Shown: positions 8,158 through 17,060, counted from the stretch's first letter. The stretch is 64,000 bases of DNA from Sulfitobacter sp. CW3 (GCF_019392245.1 NZ_JAHXRL010000004.1:310001-374000); one strand, 5' to 3'. Notes: generated from the letters alone by a model not told the origin. Made by a program: numbers and translations.

Positions 8158-10029
8158 TTATAAGCGGATATCAAGGCCGGCGTTATTCAGCGGACTTGAC
8201 CGATTATCAGCAACGGCATCATCGACGGGTGCCTCTTGCTGATCTGCTGCAATTGAGTTTTCGGTGCCTATGCCATCACGTTCTTGGTTTGCGTCGCCGC
8301 CTTCATGGCTAAAAGAAAAACCAGGATCGGCATACCCAAGTAGTTTCAATTCTTGGTCCAGCTGATCAATATTTCGTCGCAGCATATCGAGAGTCTCGGG
8401 GCGTTCAGCTTGAACATTCACGACAAGACCCCCTTCGGCCTGGCTGATCGACAATCTAACGCGGCCAAGCTCTTCGGGGTTCAGTGCGACATCCACTGAT
8501 TTGCTTCCGCTCGTGTGTATAACCTCGGCCAATTGCCGCGGGATATGTTGCGGGATGCCAGCTTTCGCCGCTACTTGGGTTGGCGTCTGCGAAACGTTAC
8601 GAGACTGCTCTGTCAGCTGAGTTTGTATCAGCTCACTTTCCGGATTTTCATCGGACGACCCCAATCCGAGGCTCGTCGCCGTATCGCTTGATTGATGAGG
8701 GAGTGCGAATGATCTTGCCATGAGCGGCGCACGCGTTTGGACCGCAGCCAAAGGGGCCCGCATTTTGTCAATTGCGACGGCTTCGGGCTCAGATCCATCC
8801 GTATTGGGTAAGCTATCTCGCGCTTCGCGACCGGTCTTTGCCGCGGTTGTTCCCGACGTAAGAGTGGGCGGTAATTGCCCGTCGGGGACGGTCGAAAGAA
8901 TATGACCGGCACTTAAGGTACGATGTGCGGCCCCGGCTTGTGCTGACTGAGGGTGATCAAGCCGAATTTCCGTTTGGCCATCATGCTGTGGTGCCGTGGT
9001 TGGGATTCGCACCTCTCTCCGAGAGGTCGTTTGTCCAGATGTCAGGTTAAGTGCAGTGTTTGCGTTTGAAGCAGCCCGAGGAGAGATTGGCCCCGTCAGC
9101 GAGGGTTTTTTCTCATCCAAAGTGTTTGGCAAGGCTTCCGCTTTTTGCACGTCTGGCGTGCCTGAGGTCTTTGAAACCTGCTTTATCGGGTTGCCACTAA
9201 AATGCTCGGTTTCTTTTGATGTTAGGCCCGCAGGTACGTTCAAAAGGCGGGCACCAACGGGATTTATTGTCGGGCGCGTCTGATTCTGGCGCGGTGTTTC
9301 GGAGCCGCGGCTGTTTGTTGGAACTGACCGAGGAATCGCCTCGTCACGGCCCACGGATTTTGGGGCGGGGGCATTTTCAGTAGATTTTGGCTCTCGATCA
9401 GCAGGTTGTGATAGAGCTTTGTCAAAGTCGAAACTTTTTGCTGGCTCCTTTTGCAGCCCATATTCACTTACTGATGTGGCGGCGGGCGGGGGGGCGACCA
9501 GATGGGGTGCGTGAACAGTGCCATCCCCGTCTAAGCGGCTGGAACTATTGGCAGCAGGCCCAATATGCTTCTGGATTTGATCAGCTTTAGGCCACAGTGA
9601 CACCTCGGCAAGGCTTTGGACGCGGTGTGCCTTTGGTATGCTCTTTTCGGTGGTTGACTGCGCTTTCGAGGCGCGAGCGGCAATTTCCAGCGGGGCCTCG
9701 TCAATCATGTTGCTTGTATTATCGTCTAGCTCACCCTGAGCCCGTTTTTCCGGGGAAGTAGACGCCGTTTCGACGTCGGCACCACCACGCTCTTTAGGGT
9801 GCGTTTCATCAGTTTCATTGTCTTTAGCGCTTACGTCTTCAGTTGAAGTATCACGCGTCTCACGTGCTTCATCCGCTTGAGACAGCCCTGAAAATATCGC
9901 TGAGAATTGCATAGTCTTGGCACCTGTCGCAGGGGGCACAGTCTGAACAGCGCTGTTTGACCCTGCTGATTGGCGATCTGCTTTTGCCCCATTGCTTTTC
10001 ACGGGACTGAGAGCATCTGACAACTGCAT
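8158..10029 (-). CDS. fliK: Flagellar hook-length control protein FliK
   Basis: 623 residues. Most of the protein is a low-complexity Ser/Thr/Pro/Ala/Gln-rich segment, as expected of the molecular ruler. The conserved part is C-terminal (about residues 500-580): VDVALNPEELGRVRLSISQ, then LVVNVQAERPETLDMLRRN, which is the Flg_hook domain that switches export specificity. The very end is acidic. The length is high but within the range for this poorly conserved family. It lies directly upstream of flgD and is divergent from the rod-binding gene at 10147. Confidence 0.88.
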   Translation of the reverse strand: MQLSDALSPVKSNGAKADRQSAGSNSAVQTVPPATGAKTMQFSAIFSGLSQADEARETRDTSTEDVSAKDNETDETHPKERGGADVETASTSPEKRAQGELDDNTSNMIDEAPLEIAARASKAQSTTEKSIPKAHRVQSLAEVSLWPKADQIQKHIGPAANSSSRLDGDGTVHAPHLVAPPPAATSVSEYGLQKEPAKSFDFDKALSQPADREPKSTENAPAPKSVGRDEAIPRSVPTNSRGSETPRQNQTRPTINPVGARLLNVPAGLTSKETEHFSGNPIKQVSKTSGTPDVQKAEALPNTLDEKKPSLTGPISPRAASNANTALNLTSGQTTSRREVRIPTTAPQHDGQTEIRLDHPQSAQAGAAHRTLSAGHILSTVPDGQLPPTLTSGTTAAKTGREARDSLPNTDGSEPEAVAIDKMRAPLAAVQTRAPLMARSFALPHQSSDTATSLGLGSSDENPESELIQTQLTEQSRNVSQTPTQVAAKAGIPQHIPRQLAEVIHTSGSKSVDVALNPEELGRVRLSISQAEGGLVVNVQAERPETLDMLRRNIDQLDQELKLLGYADPGFSFSHEGGDANQERDGIGTENSIAADQQEAPVDDAVADNRSSPLNNAGLDIRL

Positions 10030-10146
10030 CTATCTTCTCCAAAATGGTATTTCGGTTTGTCGTGACTATGACGAGAGATAGTTACCGGTTGTTTACCGCT
10101 TTCTGAGCATGATCAGGAAAGTAGGTGCAATTTAAGGAATAATGAC
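10030..10146. promoter_or_regulatory. Divergent flagellar promoter region
   Basis: This 117-bp gap separates fliK (minus) from the rod-binding protein gene (plus), so promoters in both directions are expected. A ribosome site AAGGAA lies a few bases before the ATG at 10147. I could not recognise a sigma-54 or sigma-28 site with confidence. Confidence 0.4.
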
Positions 10147-10431
10147 ATGGATATCCCGGAGATACGGGGCGGATCAGGCCACAAGGTTGGCCCGCAGAAA
10201 CGTCTTTATGAAACTGCCCAAAAACTTGAAGCGACGTTTCTGGCTGAAATGCTAAAATCTGCCGGGCTTGGAAAATCCCGGGACAGTTTCGGAGGGGGGG
10301 CAGGAGAAGAGCAATTTGGGTCATTTTTGCTGCAACAGCAGGCGATGCAAATTGTTAAAGCCGGCGGTATTGGCCTCACGGAAACCCTATTTGAAGCATT
10401 GAGAGACAGAACCCATGACCAAACAGATTGA
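10147..10431 (+). CDS. Flagellar rod-binding protein (FlgJ N-domain / CheL type)
   Basis: 94 residues consisting of a single rod-binding domain: ETAQKLEATFLAEMLKSAGLGK, then GGGAGEEQFGSFLLQQQAMQIVKAGGIGLTETLFEAL. It lacks the muramidase half of enterobacterial FlgJ, as is usual in alphaproteobacteria, where the gene is often labelled cheL. It helps rod assembly in the periplasm. Its end overlaps the next gene by 17 bp, so translation is coupled. Confidence 0.88.
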   Translation: MDIPEIRGGSGHKVGPQKRLYETAQKLEATFLAEMLKSAGLGKSRDSFGGGAGEEQFGSFLLQQQAMQIVKAGGIGLTETLFEALRDRTHDQTD

Positions 10432-10771
10432 TACATTAATTGAGTCACTAGACGACGTTTTGGAGGCCGAGCGGTCTGCATTGATTAAGGGTAAACTAGA
10501 CCTGCTAACAAGTATGGCGGATAGAAAAGAGGCCCTCATTGAGGCATTGAATAGTGCAGAGGTGGATGATGACACGCAACTCAAGCTGTTGGATGTGAAG
10601 GTGAAGCGGAACCAAGAGCTTTTGAATAATGCGCTTGAGGGTATCCGAAAAGTCACGCGCCGGATGGCGGCTTTTCGTCGGGTTCAGGCGTCCCTCGAGA
10701 CATACGATAAAAATGGCGACAAATGCATTGTAGAGGTCGCGCCCAAAACGTCGGTCGAGAGGCGCGCCTGA
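10415..10771 (+). CDS. FlgN-like flagellar export chaperone
   Basis: 118 residues, predicted almost entirely helical and charged (IDTLIESLDDVLEAERSALIKGKLDLL...RKEALIEALN). This pattern and size match FlgN-type chaperones, which carry hook-associated proteins FlgK and FlgL to the export gate. The position between the rod-binding protein and flagellin supports a flagellar role. Sequence similarity in this family is weak, so FlgN is a likely rather than proven identity. Confidence 0.65.
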   Translation: MTKQIDTLIESLDDVLEAERSALIKGKLDLLTSMADRKEALIEALNSAEVDDDTQLKLLDVKVKRNQELLNNALEGIRKVTRRMAAFRRVQASLETYDKNGDKCIVEVAPKTSVERRA

Positions 10772-10976
10772 TTTTGAATCAAATGCGGGTCATTGGGCCC
10801 GCCTTTATTAGGGAGCTGTTAAGCGGAACAAGAACATGGTGGCCGTGCATCCGAGGTCGGATGGCGCACCATTTTGTAGTTGAATGTGTGCACAGGTCAG
10901 AATGGCATTTTGGTCCAGCCCCAGGGGGGAGGGCCGCAAACGGACGCAAAGCGTCATTGACTAAAGGAACATGTTC
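10772..10976 (+). promoter_or_regulatory. Upstream region of the truncated flagellin gene
   Basis: This 205-bp gap without a plausible gene probably contains the flagellin promoter and leader. A ribosome site AAAGGA at 10963-10968 stands about 8 bp before the flagellin ATG at 10977. I found no convincing sigma-28 or sigma-54 consensus. Confidence 0.4.
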
Positions 10977-11141
10977 ATGTCGAGCATTAACACAAACAAC
11001 GGCGCAATGGTTGCGCTTCAAACTCTTCGTTCCATCAATAAGGACCTGTCTGCGACACAAAGCGCAATTTCGACAGGTAAAGACATCAACACAGCGAAAG
11101 ACAACTCAACGGTCTGGATGACTTTTGCGTTTGACGAATAG
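10977..11141 (+). pseudogene. fliC: Flagellin, N-terminal fragment cut by rearrangement
   Basis: Reading frame of 54 codons. Residues 1-47 match the conserved flagellin N-terminus (MSSINTNNGAMVALQTLRS, then SATQSAISTGKDINTAKDNSTVW). After W47 the flagellin reading should continue with an ISK-type helix, but instead it gives MTFAFDE and a stop, because from there the DNA is the reverse complement of flgE. More than 80% of the usual flagellin length is missing, including the central and C-terminal D0/D1 parts needed to polymerise. The start and ribosome site look intact. The fragment cannot form a filament. Other flagellin genes may exist outside the window. Confidence 0.88.
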
Positions 11142-12376
11142 GCGCGCTGTGTACGGATCATTGTGGTAAGCTCTGTTGCCACATCGGTTGTGGATTCTTC
11201 TCGGGCATAGCTCTTGATGTCACCCGTAGGTCCGTCACCCGCATCCCAAAGAAAGTATGCGCCACTTTCGGGGGAGATCATGTAAGTTTGAGCGTCCAGA
11301 GAAACGAGCCCTTCGGCGTTTGGCAAGTCGACCAATGGGATCTGATAGATCGTCTTGCGCAATCCATTGTCATACAGAACATTCACGTATCCATTCGCGT
11401 CGACTTCGACCGATGCCATATTACCAACCGGGGACCCGTCTTTAGTAAGTGCAATCGGCGCAAAACTGTCGGAGAGTTGAGAAAGCCCGGTTCCGCTGTT
11501 GACGGCACCGATGTTGAATTCGATCGGACCGCTGGCAGCATTGATAATCATCGCGCCGGTAACAGGGTCGTAGCCGCCACCTGATACTGTCGTGACAGAG
11601 CCAATTGTGCCCCCGGACGTGCGACTGTCGTCAAAGGTAATGACGTATTCACCGACCACTGCGCCACCTTGGGCCGAGTCTGTCAGAATCGCGGTCCATT
11701 CATTAGATGCGCCCGACGCTGGAACGGTCGGGGCGAACTCCATCGAGATACTTTTCGAGGTACCTAGGTTGTCGAAGTATTCGATCGACAGCACCTGCGA
11801 CTCGCCTGAGCCGTTCGCCTCTGTCGCTGTTGCTGGCAAGTTCAGACTCATATTAACTTTGGTAGTAGGGTCGCCACTTAAGCTCAGTGCGAATTGGACC
11901 GGGCTTAGCCCGTCGTTCGTATCGCGGGGGAAGTTTGGAACACTCCCATCCTGATTTGCGGGCCACCCAAGCAATAGAAGGCCAGTTTCGGTCGTTAGCA
12001 ATCCATCTGAATCCAGCCGGAATGAACCGGTCGTGGCAAGCATCATCTGACCGCTGCTGTCGCCGTTTGGGTCGGCCTCAAAGGCACTTTTTGTGGTGAC
12101 CGGCAGAAAACCACGTCCTCGGACTGCCAGATCGGTTGAGTTCGACGTGCTGATTACAGCCCCGCTTTCGCTTACCAATCGGTTGGAAGAGGCACGCACA
12201 CCACCTGCGGTATAGCCACTGATGCCGTCGCTGAGCACCAATGAATTAAAGTCAGTGACGACACGCTTATAGCCATATGTGGATGAGTTCGCGATGTTGT
12301 CCGAAACGGCGGCCAAACGCGTTGCGTTGGCCTGTAATCCTGCAACCCCTGCGTTGAGCGAAGATGAAATTGTCAT
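11018..12376 (-). CDS. flgE: Flagellar hook protein FlgE with replaced C-terminal tail
   Basis: 452 residues. The N-terminus is typical of hook proteins (ISSSLNAGVAGLQANATRLAAVSDNIANSSTYGYKR), with later FlgE features and the conserved end helix TELTTMIRTQRAYSSNAKVIQTV. Residues 1-423 are authentic. Residues 424-452 (beginning ELSFAVLMSLPVEIAL) are the antisense translation of the flagellin fragment and have no FlgE character. The normal last dozen or so residues of the D0 helix are therefore lost and replaced by 29 foreign residues. The C-terminal helix packs in the hook core, so function is doubtful. It follows motB on the same strand. Confidence 0.85.
   Translation of the reverse strand: MTISSSLNAGVAGLQANATRLAAVSDNIANSSTYGYKRVVTDFNSLVLSDGISGYTAGGVRASSNRLVSESGAVISTSNSTDLAVRGRGFLPVTTKSAFEADPNGDSSGQMMLATTGSFRLDSDGLLTTETGLLLLGWPANQDGSVPNFPRDTNDGLSPVQFALSLSGDPTTKVNMSLNLPATATEANGSGESQVLSIEYFDNLGTSKSISMEFAPTVPASGASNEWTAILTDSAQGGAVVGEYVITFDDSRTSGGTIGSVTTVSGGGYDPVTGAMIINAASGPIEFNIGAVNSGTGLSQLSDSFAPIALTKDGSPVGNMASVEVDANGYVNVLYDNGLRKTIYQIPLVDLPNAEGLVSLDAQTYMISPESGAYFLWDAGDGPTGDIKSYAREESTTDVATELTTMIRTQRAYSSNAKVIQTVELSFAVLMSLPVEIALCVADRSLLMERRV
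11106..11117. other. Rearrangement junction between fliC (plus) and flgE (minus)
   Basis: TCAACGGTCTGG reads as STVW in the flagellin frame on the plus strand. Its complement CCAGACCGTTGA reads as Q-T-V plus the first two bases of an acidic codon in the flgE frame. Both readings fit their families up to this point and fail beyond it, so these 12 bp look like shared microhomology at a deletion or inversion breakpoint. Confidence 0.75.
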
Positions 12377-12477
12377 GCGCTAGCCTTTCTGTTGTTCCAA
12401 TCGATGTTGGTTCAACACATAGGCGCTTCTGACTTAACGCCTGACTAACAGATAAAATACACTATAGTTCTCGGCCG

Positions 12478-13299
12478 TTATTCCCGCAGCAAAATCACCT
12501 GTAGCCGGTTGTTGCGCACATCCATTGTGTTTTCGGTTTCTGGCTTCCTGTCTGCGTAACCTATTACTTTTTGTACCCTTTTCGGATCGTCCAGATGTTT
12601 TTCAAGCAGCTTCCGGGTTTCGGTCGCACGCCGCGACGACAGATCCCAAACAGGGTTCTCAATCGCTACAATTGGATTGGAACGGACATATCCAGCCACT
12701 GAAATGTCATTCACAACAACTTTGACCGCGTCGGCGATGACATAGAGCAGCTGTTCAAGAAGCGGAGACGCCGTATCCGTACCCGGTTTGAACAGGGTTG
12801 TGTCCTCGACGTCGAACAGCTCGATAATCATGCCTTCGTCGGTGACCTTTGTGATCACGTGGCGTTTCAGCTCGTCCATCACCATGGATTCACCGCCGCG
12901 CCCCATGAGCGTTTCATCCACCACTTTGAAACGCTCGTTCTCGCCTTCGCTGTCTGGTCCGGCATTCGCGTCTTGGCCTTTGGCTTGGTCTTCTGCACCT
13001 GACGCGCCGGTGCCATTTTTGGGCACAGTCATTTCTGTGAAAATGCTATCACCAGACAGCGCACCGTCACCACCACCGGAAACCCGCATGATAGGGATCG
13101 AAGGGGAAAAATAATCAGCAAGCCCCTTACGTTGTTGTTCTGTTGTCGCGTTCAGCAGCCACATCAACATAAAAAAGGCCATCATTGCGGTCACGAAGTC
13201 CGCATAAGCGACTTTCCAAGCACCCCCATGGTGCCCGCCGCCTTTGATTACTTTTTTACGTTTAATGATGACTGGTGCCGCATTTGCTTGCGCCGCCAT
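12478..13299 (-). CDS. motB: Flagellar motor stator protein MotB
   Basis: 273 residues from the ATG at 13299; an upstream in-frame TTG at 13323 has no better support. The N-terminal plug/TM segment is AWKVAYADFVTAMMAFFMLMWLL, with the proton-binding aspartate D34. The C-terminal OmpA-like peptidoglycan-binding domain includes DISVAGYVRSNP and LSSRRATETRKLLEKH. With MotA it forms the proton channel that drives rotation. MotA is not in the window. It is upstream of flgE, in the same direction. Confidence 0.92.
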   Translation of the reverse strand: MAAQANAAPVIIKRKKVIKGGGHHGGAWKVAYADFVTAMMAFFMLMWLLNATTEQQRKGLADYFSPSIPIMRVSGGGDGALSGDSIFTEMTVPKNGTGASGAEDQAKGQDANAGPDSEGENERFKVVDETLMGRGGESMVMDELKRHVITKVTDEGMIIELFDVEDTTLFKPGTDTASPLLEQLLYVIADAVKVVVNDISVAGYVRSNPIVAIENPVWDLSSRRATETRKLLEKHLDDPKRVQKVIGYADRKPETENTMDVRNNRLQVILLRE

Positions 13300-13395
13300 T
13301 CTCACTACCCTTTTTTCACCCAAGGTCAGGTCTAAAGAGGAGGTGTTACAGCCGGCTTAACATCTTTAATTGTCAGTATTCTGGCCGGGTTTTGA

Positions 13396-14295
13396 CTAGC
13401 TAAGGTGGTCCTCACCGCGGTCGCGCGCCAACATGATTTGGTGCTGGCGTTCGCGAAAGCGGACTTTGTCGGCGTCAGATGTCTCGTCGACACATTGGTG
13501 GCAGCTCACGCCGGCCTCATACCCCTCGCGGGCTGTATCCTGCGGCAATATTGGCCTACGGCAGCCGTGGCACAGCATATGAGGGCCCTCTTTCAGCCCG
13601 TGACCTACGCTTACCCGGTTGTCAAAAACGAAACATTCGCCCTGCCAGCTGCTGTCTTCTTGGGGTACATTCTCAAGATATTTCAGAATGCCGCCCTTGA
13701 GGTGGAACACATCTTCGACGCCCTGACCAACAAGGTAATTTGTTGATTTTTCACAGCGAATACCGCCGGTACAAAACATCGCGATCTTTTTATTGTGAAA
13801 ACGGTGTTTGTTTTCCTGCCACCATGCGGGGAACTCACCAAAGCTTTTGGTTTGCGGGTCAATCGCGCCGTCAAATGTCCCGATAGATACCTCATAGTCA
13901 TTGCGGGTATCGATCACAGCGACATCATCACGGTTGATCAAATCGTTCCAATCAGCGGCTTCGACATAGTGGCCGACGCGGTCGGTTGGATCGACATCAG
14001 GTTGCCCCATGGTGACGATTTCACGCTTCAGGCGGACTTTCATTTTGCCGAAAGGCGGGGTTTTCGCGGTGCTTTCCTTCCACTCCAACCCGTCGCAACC
14101 CGGCAAGGATTTGATGTGTGCGATCACCACATCAATTCCGGCACGTGGGCCGGCGATGGTGCCATTGATCCCTTCGCCAGCGACCAGCAAGGTGCCTTTG
14201 ACGTCCTGCGCATCGCACAGCGCCTTAAGCGGCGCGCGCAGGCCATCAGGATCGTTGAAGCGGGTAAAGTGATAAAGAGCGGCGATGATATACAT
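13396..14295 (-). CDS. trhO: tRNA uridine(34) hydroxylase, rhodanese fold
   Basis: 299 residues, matching the YceA/TrhO family. The N-terminal domain has the pattern YHFTRFNDPDGLRAPLKALCDAQDVKGTLLVAGEGINGTIAG. The rhodanese domain carries the active cysteine in MFCTGGIRCEKSTNYL. A cysteine-rich C-terminal part (CHGCRRPI...SCHQCVDE) is also usual. It catalyses oxygen-dependent 5-hydroxylation of U34 in tRNA. It is a single gene, divergent from pncA. Confidence 0.93.
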   Translation of the reverse strand: MYIIAALYHFTRFNDPDGLRAPLKALCDAQDVKGTLLVAGEGINGTIAGPRAGIDVVIAHIKSLPGCDGLEWKESTAKTPPFGKMKVRLKREIVTMGQPDVDPTDRVGHYVEAADWNDLINRDDVAVIDTRNDYEVSIGTFDGAIDPQTKSFGEFPAWWQENKHRFHNKKIAMFCTGGIRCEKSTNYLVGQGVEDVFHLKGGILKYLENVPQEDSSWQGECFVFDNRVSVGHGLKEGPHMLCHGCRRPILPQDTAREGYEAGVSCHQCVDETSDADKVRFRERQHQIMLARDRGEDHLS

Positions 14296-14309
14296 GGGCG
14301 CTCAGATAC

Positions 14310-14339
14310 GCCCCCTGCGCGCCTCAGGCAAGAGGGGGC
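14310..14339. other. Inverted repeat in the trhO/pncA intergenic region
   Basis: GCCCCCT (14310-14316) and AGGGGGC (14333-14339) can form a seven-pair stem. It lies between divergent genes, so it is not an obvious terminator; it could be a leader hairpin of trhO or an operator. Two copies of TCGCGA follow at 14357-14362 and 14373-14378. Function unknown. Confidence 0.3.
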
Positions 14340-14400
14340 TTTCGACCCTGACGTGATCGCGAAGATATGGTATCGCGAGCTATGACAAGGAGAAATCAGT

Positions 14401-15003
14401 ATGACCAAAGCATTGATCGTGATCGACGTCCAAAATGACTTTTGCCCGGGCGGAGCGCTGGAGGTTCCCCAAGGGGATGAGATCATCGAGCGGATCAATG
14501 ACCTTATGGCGGATGTGGACGCGGTCATTCTCACCCAAGACTGGCATCCTGCGAGGCATTCGTCTTTTGCGTCTTCGCATGCGGGGAAAGGGCCGTATGA
14601 GATGATCGAAATGCCCTATGGCCCACAGGTTCTTTGGCCGGATCATTGTGTTCAGGGCACCAATGGGGGCCAGTTTCACGCCGACCTGAATGACACAGCG
14701 GCCGATCTGATCATTCGCAAGGGCTATAATCCTGACATCGACAGCTATTCAGCATTCTTTGAGAACGATCACACCACGCCAACCGGGCTGGATGGCTATC
14801 TGCGGAGCCGTGGCATAACGGATTTGGTAATCGTAGGTCTGGCCTTGGATTTCTGCGTTAATTATTCGGCGGTTGATGCCGCAAAATTGGGCTTTAACGT
14901 CGAGGTCAGGCAGGATCTTTGCCGTGCGATTGATCTAAACGGGTCCCTTGCCGCCGCCATCGATGGGATGGTCGCTGCCGGGGTTACCCTGACCCAAGCG
15001 TAG
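14401..15003 (+). CDS. pncA: Nicotinamidase
   Basis: 200 residues of the isochorismatase-like fold. The catalytic triad is visible: D9 in VIDVQNDFCPGG, the lysine of IIRKGYNPD, and the cysteine of LALDFCVNYSAVDA. The metal site is in LTQDWHPARHSSFASSH. It hydrolyses nicotinamide to nicotinate for NAD salvage. The nicotinate phosphoribosyltransferase gene lies less than 1 kb downstream, consistent with a salvage pair. A ribosome site AAGGAG precedes the ATG. It overlaps marC tail to tail by 20 bp. Confidence 0.94.
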   Translation: MTKALIVIDVQNDFCPGGALEVPQGDEIIERINDLMADVDAVILTQDWHPARHSSFASSHAGKGPYEMIEMPYGPQVLWPDHCVQGTNGGQFHADLNDTAADLIIRKGYNPDIDSYSAFFENDHTTPTGLDGYLRSRGITDLVIVGLALDFCVNYSAVDAAKLGFNVEVRQDLCRAIDLNGSLAAAIDGMVAAGVTLTQA

Positions 15004-15643
15004 GTTGGGCCACCGGCGATAGATTTAGAATGCCAAGCGCGTCGAGGCCACCCAAGGTGGCGTCGACCGCCACAGTCGCCAGAATAATCCCCATAACGCG
15101 GCTGATCACGCTGGCCCCTGTGGTGCCCATCAGCCGCCCAATTTTGCCAGCCATCAGCAAAAGCGCCAAAGTAACGGCCAGTACCAGCAGCAAAAGCGCC
15201 GCCGTGATGATCTGATCTGATACGGGGTTGCTGTGATTATCTGTCAAAATGACAATGGCCAGCATCGCACCCGGCGACGCGATAGATGGCATTGCCAAAG
15301 GAAACACCGCACCGGCAAGGTGATCGCGTTCGGCGGCTTCTATCTCTTGTGTCGGTTTGGGTTCGCCAAAAATCATACTAAGCGCGAATAGAAACAGCAC
15401 GATGCCGCCGGCCACCTGAAACGATCCAAGCCGCAACCCCAGAGATTCCAACAAGAACTGCCCGCCGATCAAGAAGGCCAGCAACACAACCCCGGCCACC
15501 AAGACCGCGCGCAGGGCAAAACTGCGGTGCAGCTCTTTGGGTACATGCGCCGTCGCGTAAAGGAAGACCGGCAAACTGCCGATGGGATCAATCACAACAA
15601 ACAGTGTGATCAGTTCTCGTAGTAGATTGGGCCATTCCAGCAT
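14984..15643 (-). CDS. MarC-family integral membrane protein
   Basis: 219 residues with about six membrane helices. The family signature FVVIDPIGSLPVFLYATAHVP is near the N-terminus and a second one, AMPSIASPGAMLAIVIL, is in the middle. The biochemical role of MarC proteins is not established; the name came from a multiple-antibiotic-resistance locus but no resistance role is proven. It stands between the two NAD-salvage genes on the opposite strand. Confidence 0.88.
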   Translation of the reverse strand: MLEWPNLLRELITLFVVIDPIGSLPVFLYATAHVPKELHRSFALRAVLVAGVVLLAFLIGGQFLLESLGLRLGSFQVAGGIVLFLFALSMIFGEPKPTQEIEAAERDHLAGAVFPLAMPSIASPGAMLAIVILTDNHSNPVSDQIITAALLLLVLAVTLALLLMAGKIGRLMGTTGASVISRVMGIILATVAVDATLGGLDALGILNLSPVAQPTLGSG

Positions 15644-15767
15644 AACGCGGACCTATTTGGGGGATGCTTCCTGCGATAACATAGGTTTATGGCCATGTCA
15701 GCGGCTATTCCCTTGCCCCGTCAATCGGGATGCGTCACAAACACACCGCCTAACGGAGCCTAAGATC

Positions 15768-17060
15768 ATGGTCGATATCGCCAGCCGCGTCTGGAATCAC
15801 AAGTGGAAGATCGACCCGATTGTTCGGTCGCTGATCGATACGGATTTCTACAAATTGTTGATGTGCCAATCGGTATTTCGCAACAAGCCAGAAACCCAGG
15901 TTACGTTCAGCCTGATCAACCGGTCAAAGCATATTCCCCTTGCTGACCTGATTGACGAAGGCGAGTTGCGCGAGCAATTGGATCATATCCGCTCTCTCTC
16001 CCTAAGCCGCGGAGAAAGCACTTGGCTGCGGGGCAACACGTTTTACGGCAAACGCCAGATGTTCCGCCCCGATTTCATGGAGTGGTTCGAGGGGCTGCGT
16101 TTGCCGCCCTATCATCTGGAACGCAAAGGCGACCAGTACGAGCTGACGTTCGAGGGAACATGGCCCGAGGTGATGCTGTGGGAAATCCCAGCCCTTGCGG
16201 TTTTGATGGAGCTGCGAGGCCGTGCGGTTCTGGGCAGAATGGGCAAATTCGAACTGCAAATTCTTTACGCGCGCGGCATGACCCGCGTGTGGGAAAAGAT
16301 CGAGGAACTTCGCAAGATTCCGGGCCTATCCATCGCTGATTTCGGCACACGCCGCCGTCATTCATTCTTGTGGCAGGACTGGTGTGTTCAGGCCATGCAA
16401 GAAGGGCTGGGAAAGGCCTTTACCGGTACATCAAACTGCAAAATCGCGATGGAGCGCGAGGTCGAGGCGATCGGGACCAACGCCCATGAACTGCCGATGG
16501 TTTACGCCGCATTGGCTAAAGATGATGCCGCACTGGCGCAGGCCCCCTATGATGTATTGCAAGATTGGCACGAAGAACATGATGGCAATCTGCGGATCAT
16601 CCTGCCTGACACCTACGGGACCAAAGGGTTCCTGGACAACGCGCCTGATTGGCTAGCTGGCTGGACCGGCATTCGCATCGACAGCGGCGATCCTGCCACG
16701 GCCGCACAGACTGCCATCGATTGGTGGAAGTCGCGGGGCGAGGACCCAAGCAGCAAGCGGATCATCTTTAGCGACGGCCTAGACGTCGCCAAAATCAAAG
16801 AGCTGCACACGCAATTTGCGAATAAGGCGACGGTATCATTCGGTTGGGGCACCTTGTTGACCAATGACTTCCGAAACCTGGTGCCTGATGACGCGCTGGC
16901 CCCCTTTAGCCTTGTCTGCAAGGCTGTCGCTGCGAACGGGAAACCGACGGTTAAACTGTCGGATAACCCCAACAAGGCGATGGGCCCGCAAAGCGAGATC
17001 GACCGCTACAAGCGTGTTTTTCAGGTTGGTGAACAGGATGCGCAAAAGGTCATCGTTTAG
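15768..17060 (+). CDS. pncB: Nicotinate phosphoribosyltransferase
   Basis: 430 residues from the ATG at 15768 with ACGGAG upstream; the frame stays open further upstream but that part is antisense to marC. Conserved features: LIDTDFYKLLMCQSVF at the N-terminus, FGTRRRHSFLWQDWCVQAM, TYGTKGFLDNAPDWLAGWTGIRIDSGDP and VSFGWGTLLTNDF. It joins nicotinate and PRPP to nicotinate mononucleotide with ATP hydrolysis, completing the salvage route begun by PncA. It overlaps the DMT transporter gene tail to tail by 11 bp. Confidence 0.94.
   Translation: MVDIASRVWNHKWKIDPIVRSLIDTDFYKLLMCQSVFRNKPETQVTFSLINRSKHIPLADLIDEGELREQLDHIRSLSLSRGESTWLRGNTFYGKRQMFRPDFMEWFEGLRLPPYHLERKGDQYELTFEGTWPEVMLWEIPALAVLMELRGRAVLGRMGKFELQILYARGMTRVWEKIEELRKIPGLSIADFGTRRRHSFLWQDWCVQAMQEGLGKAFTGTSNCKIAMEREVEAIGTNAHELPMVYAALAKDDAALAQAPYDVLQDWHEEHDGNLRIILPDTYGTKGFLDNAPDWLAGWTGIRIDSGDPATAAQTAIDWWKSRGEDPSSKRIIFSDGLDVAKIKELHTQFANKATVSFGWGTLLTNDFRNLVPDDALAPFSLVCKAVAANGKPTVKLSDNPNKAMGPQSEIDRYKRVFQVGEQDAQKVIV

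Noticed and set aside
10723..11121. 132-residue frame over the flagellin leader
   Set aside because: It overlaps the end of the FlgN-like gene and the flagellin start in another frame and shows no protein-like pattern.
13795..14385. 196-residue open frame antisense to trhO
   Set aside because: No family pattern. trhO on the other strand has its active-site motif and full length.
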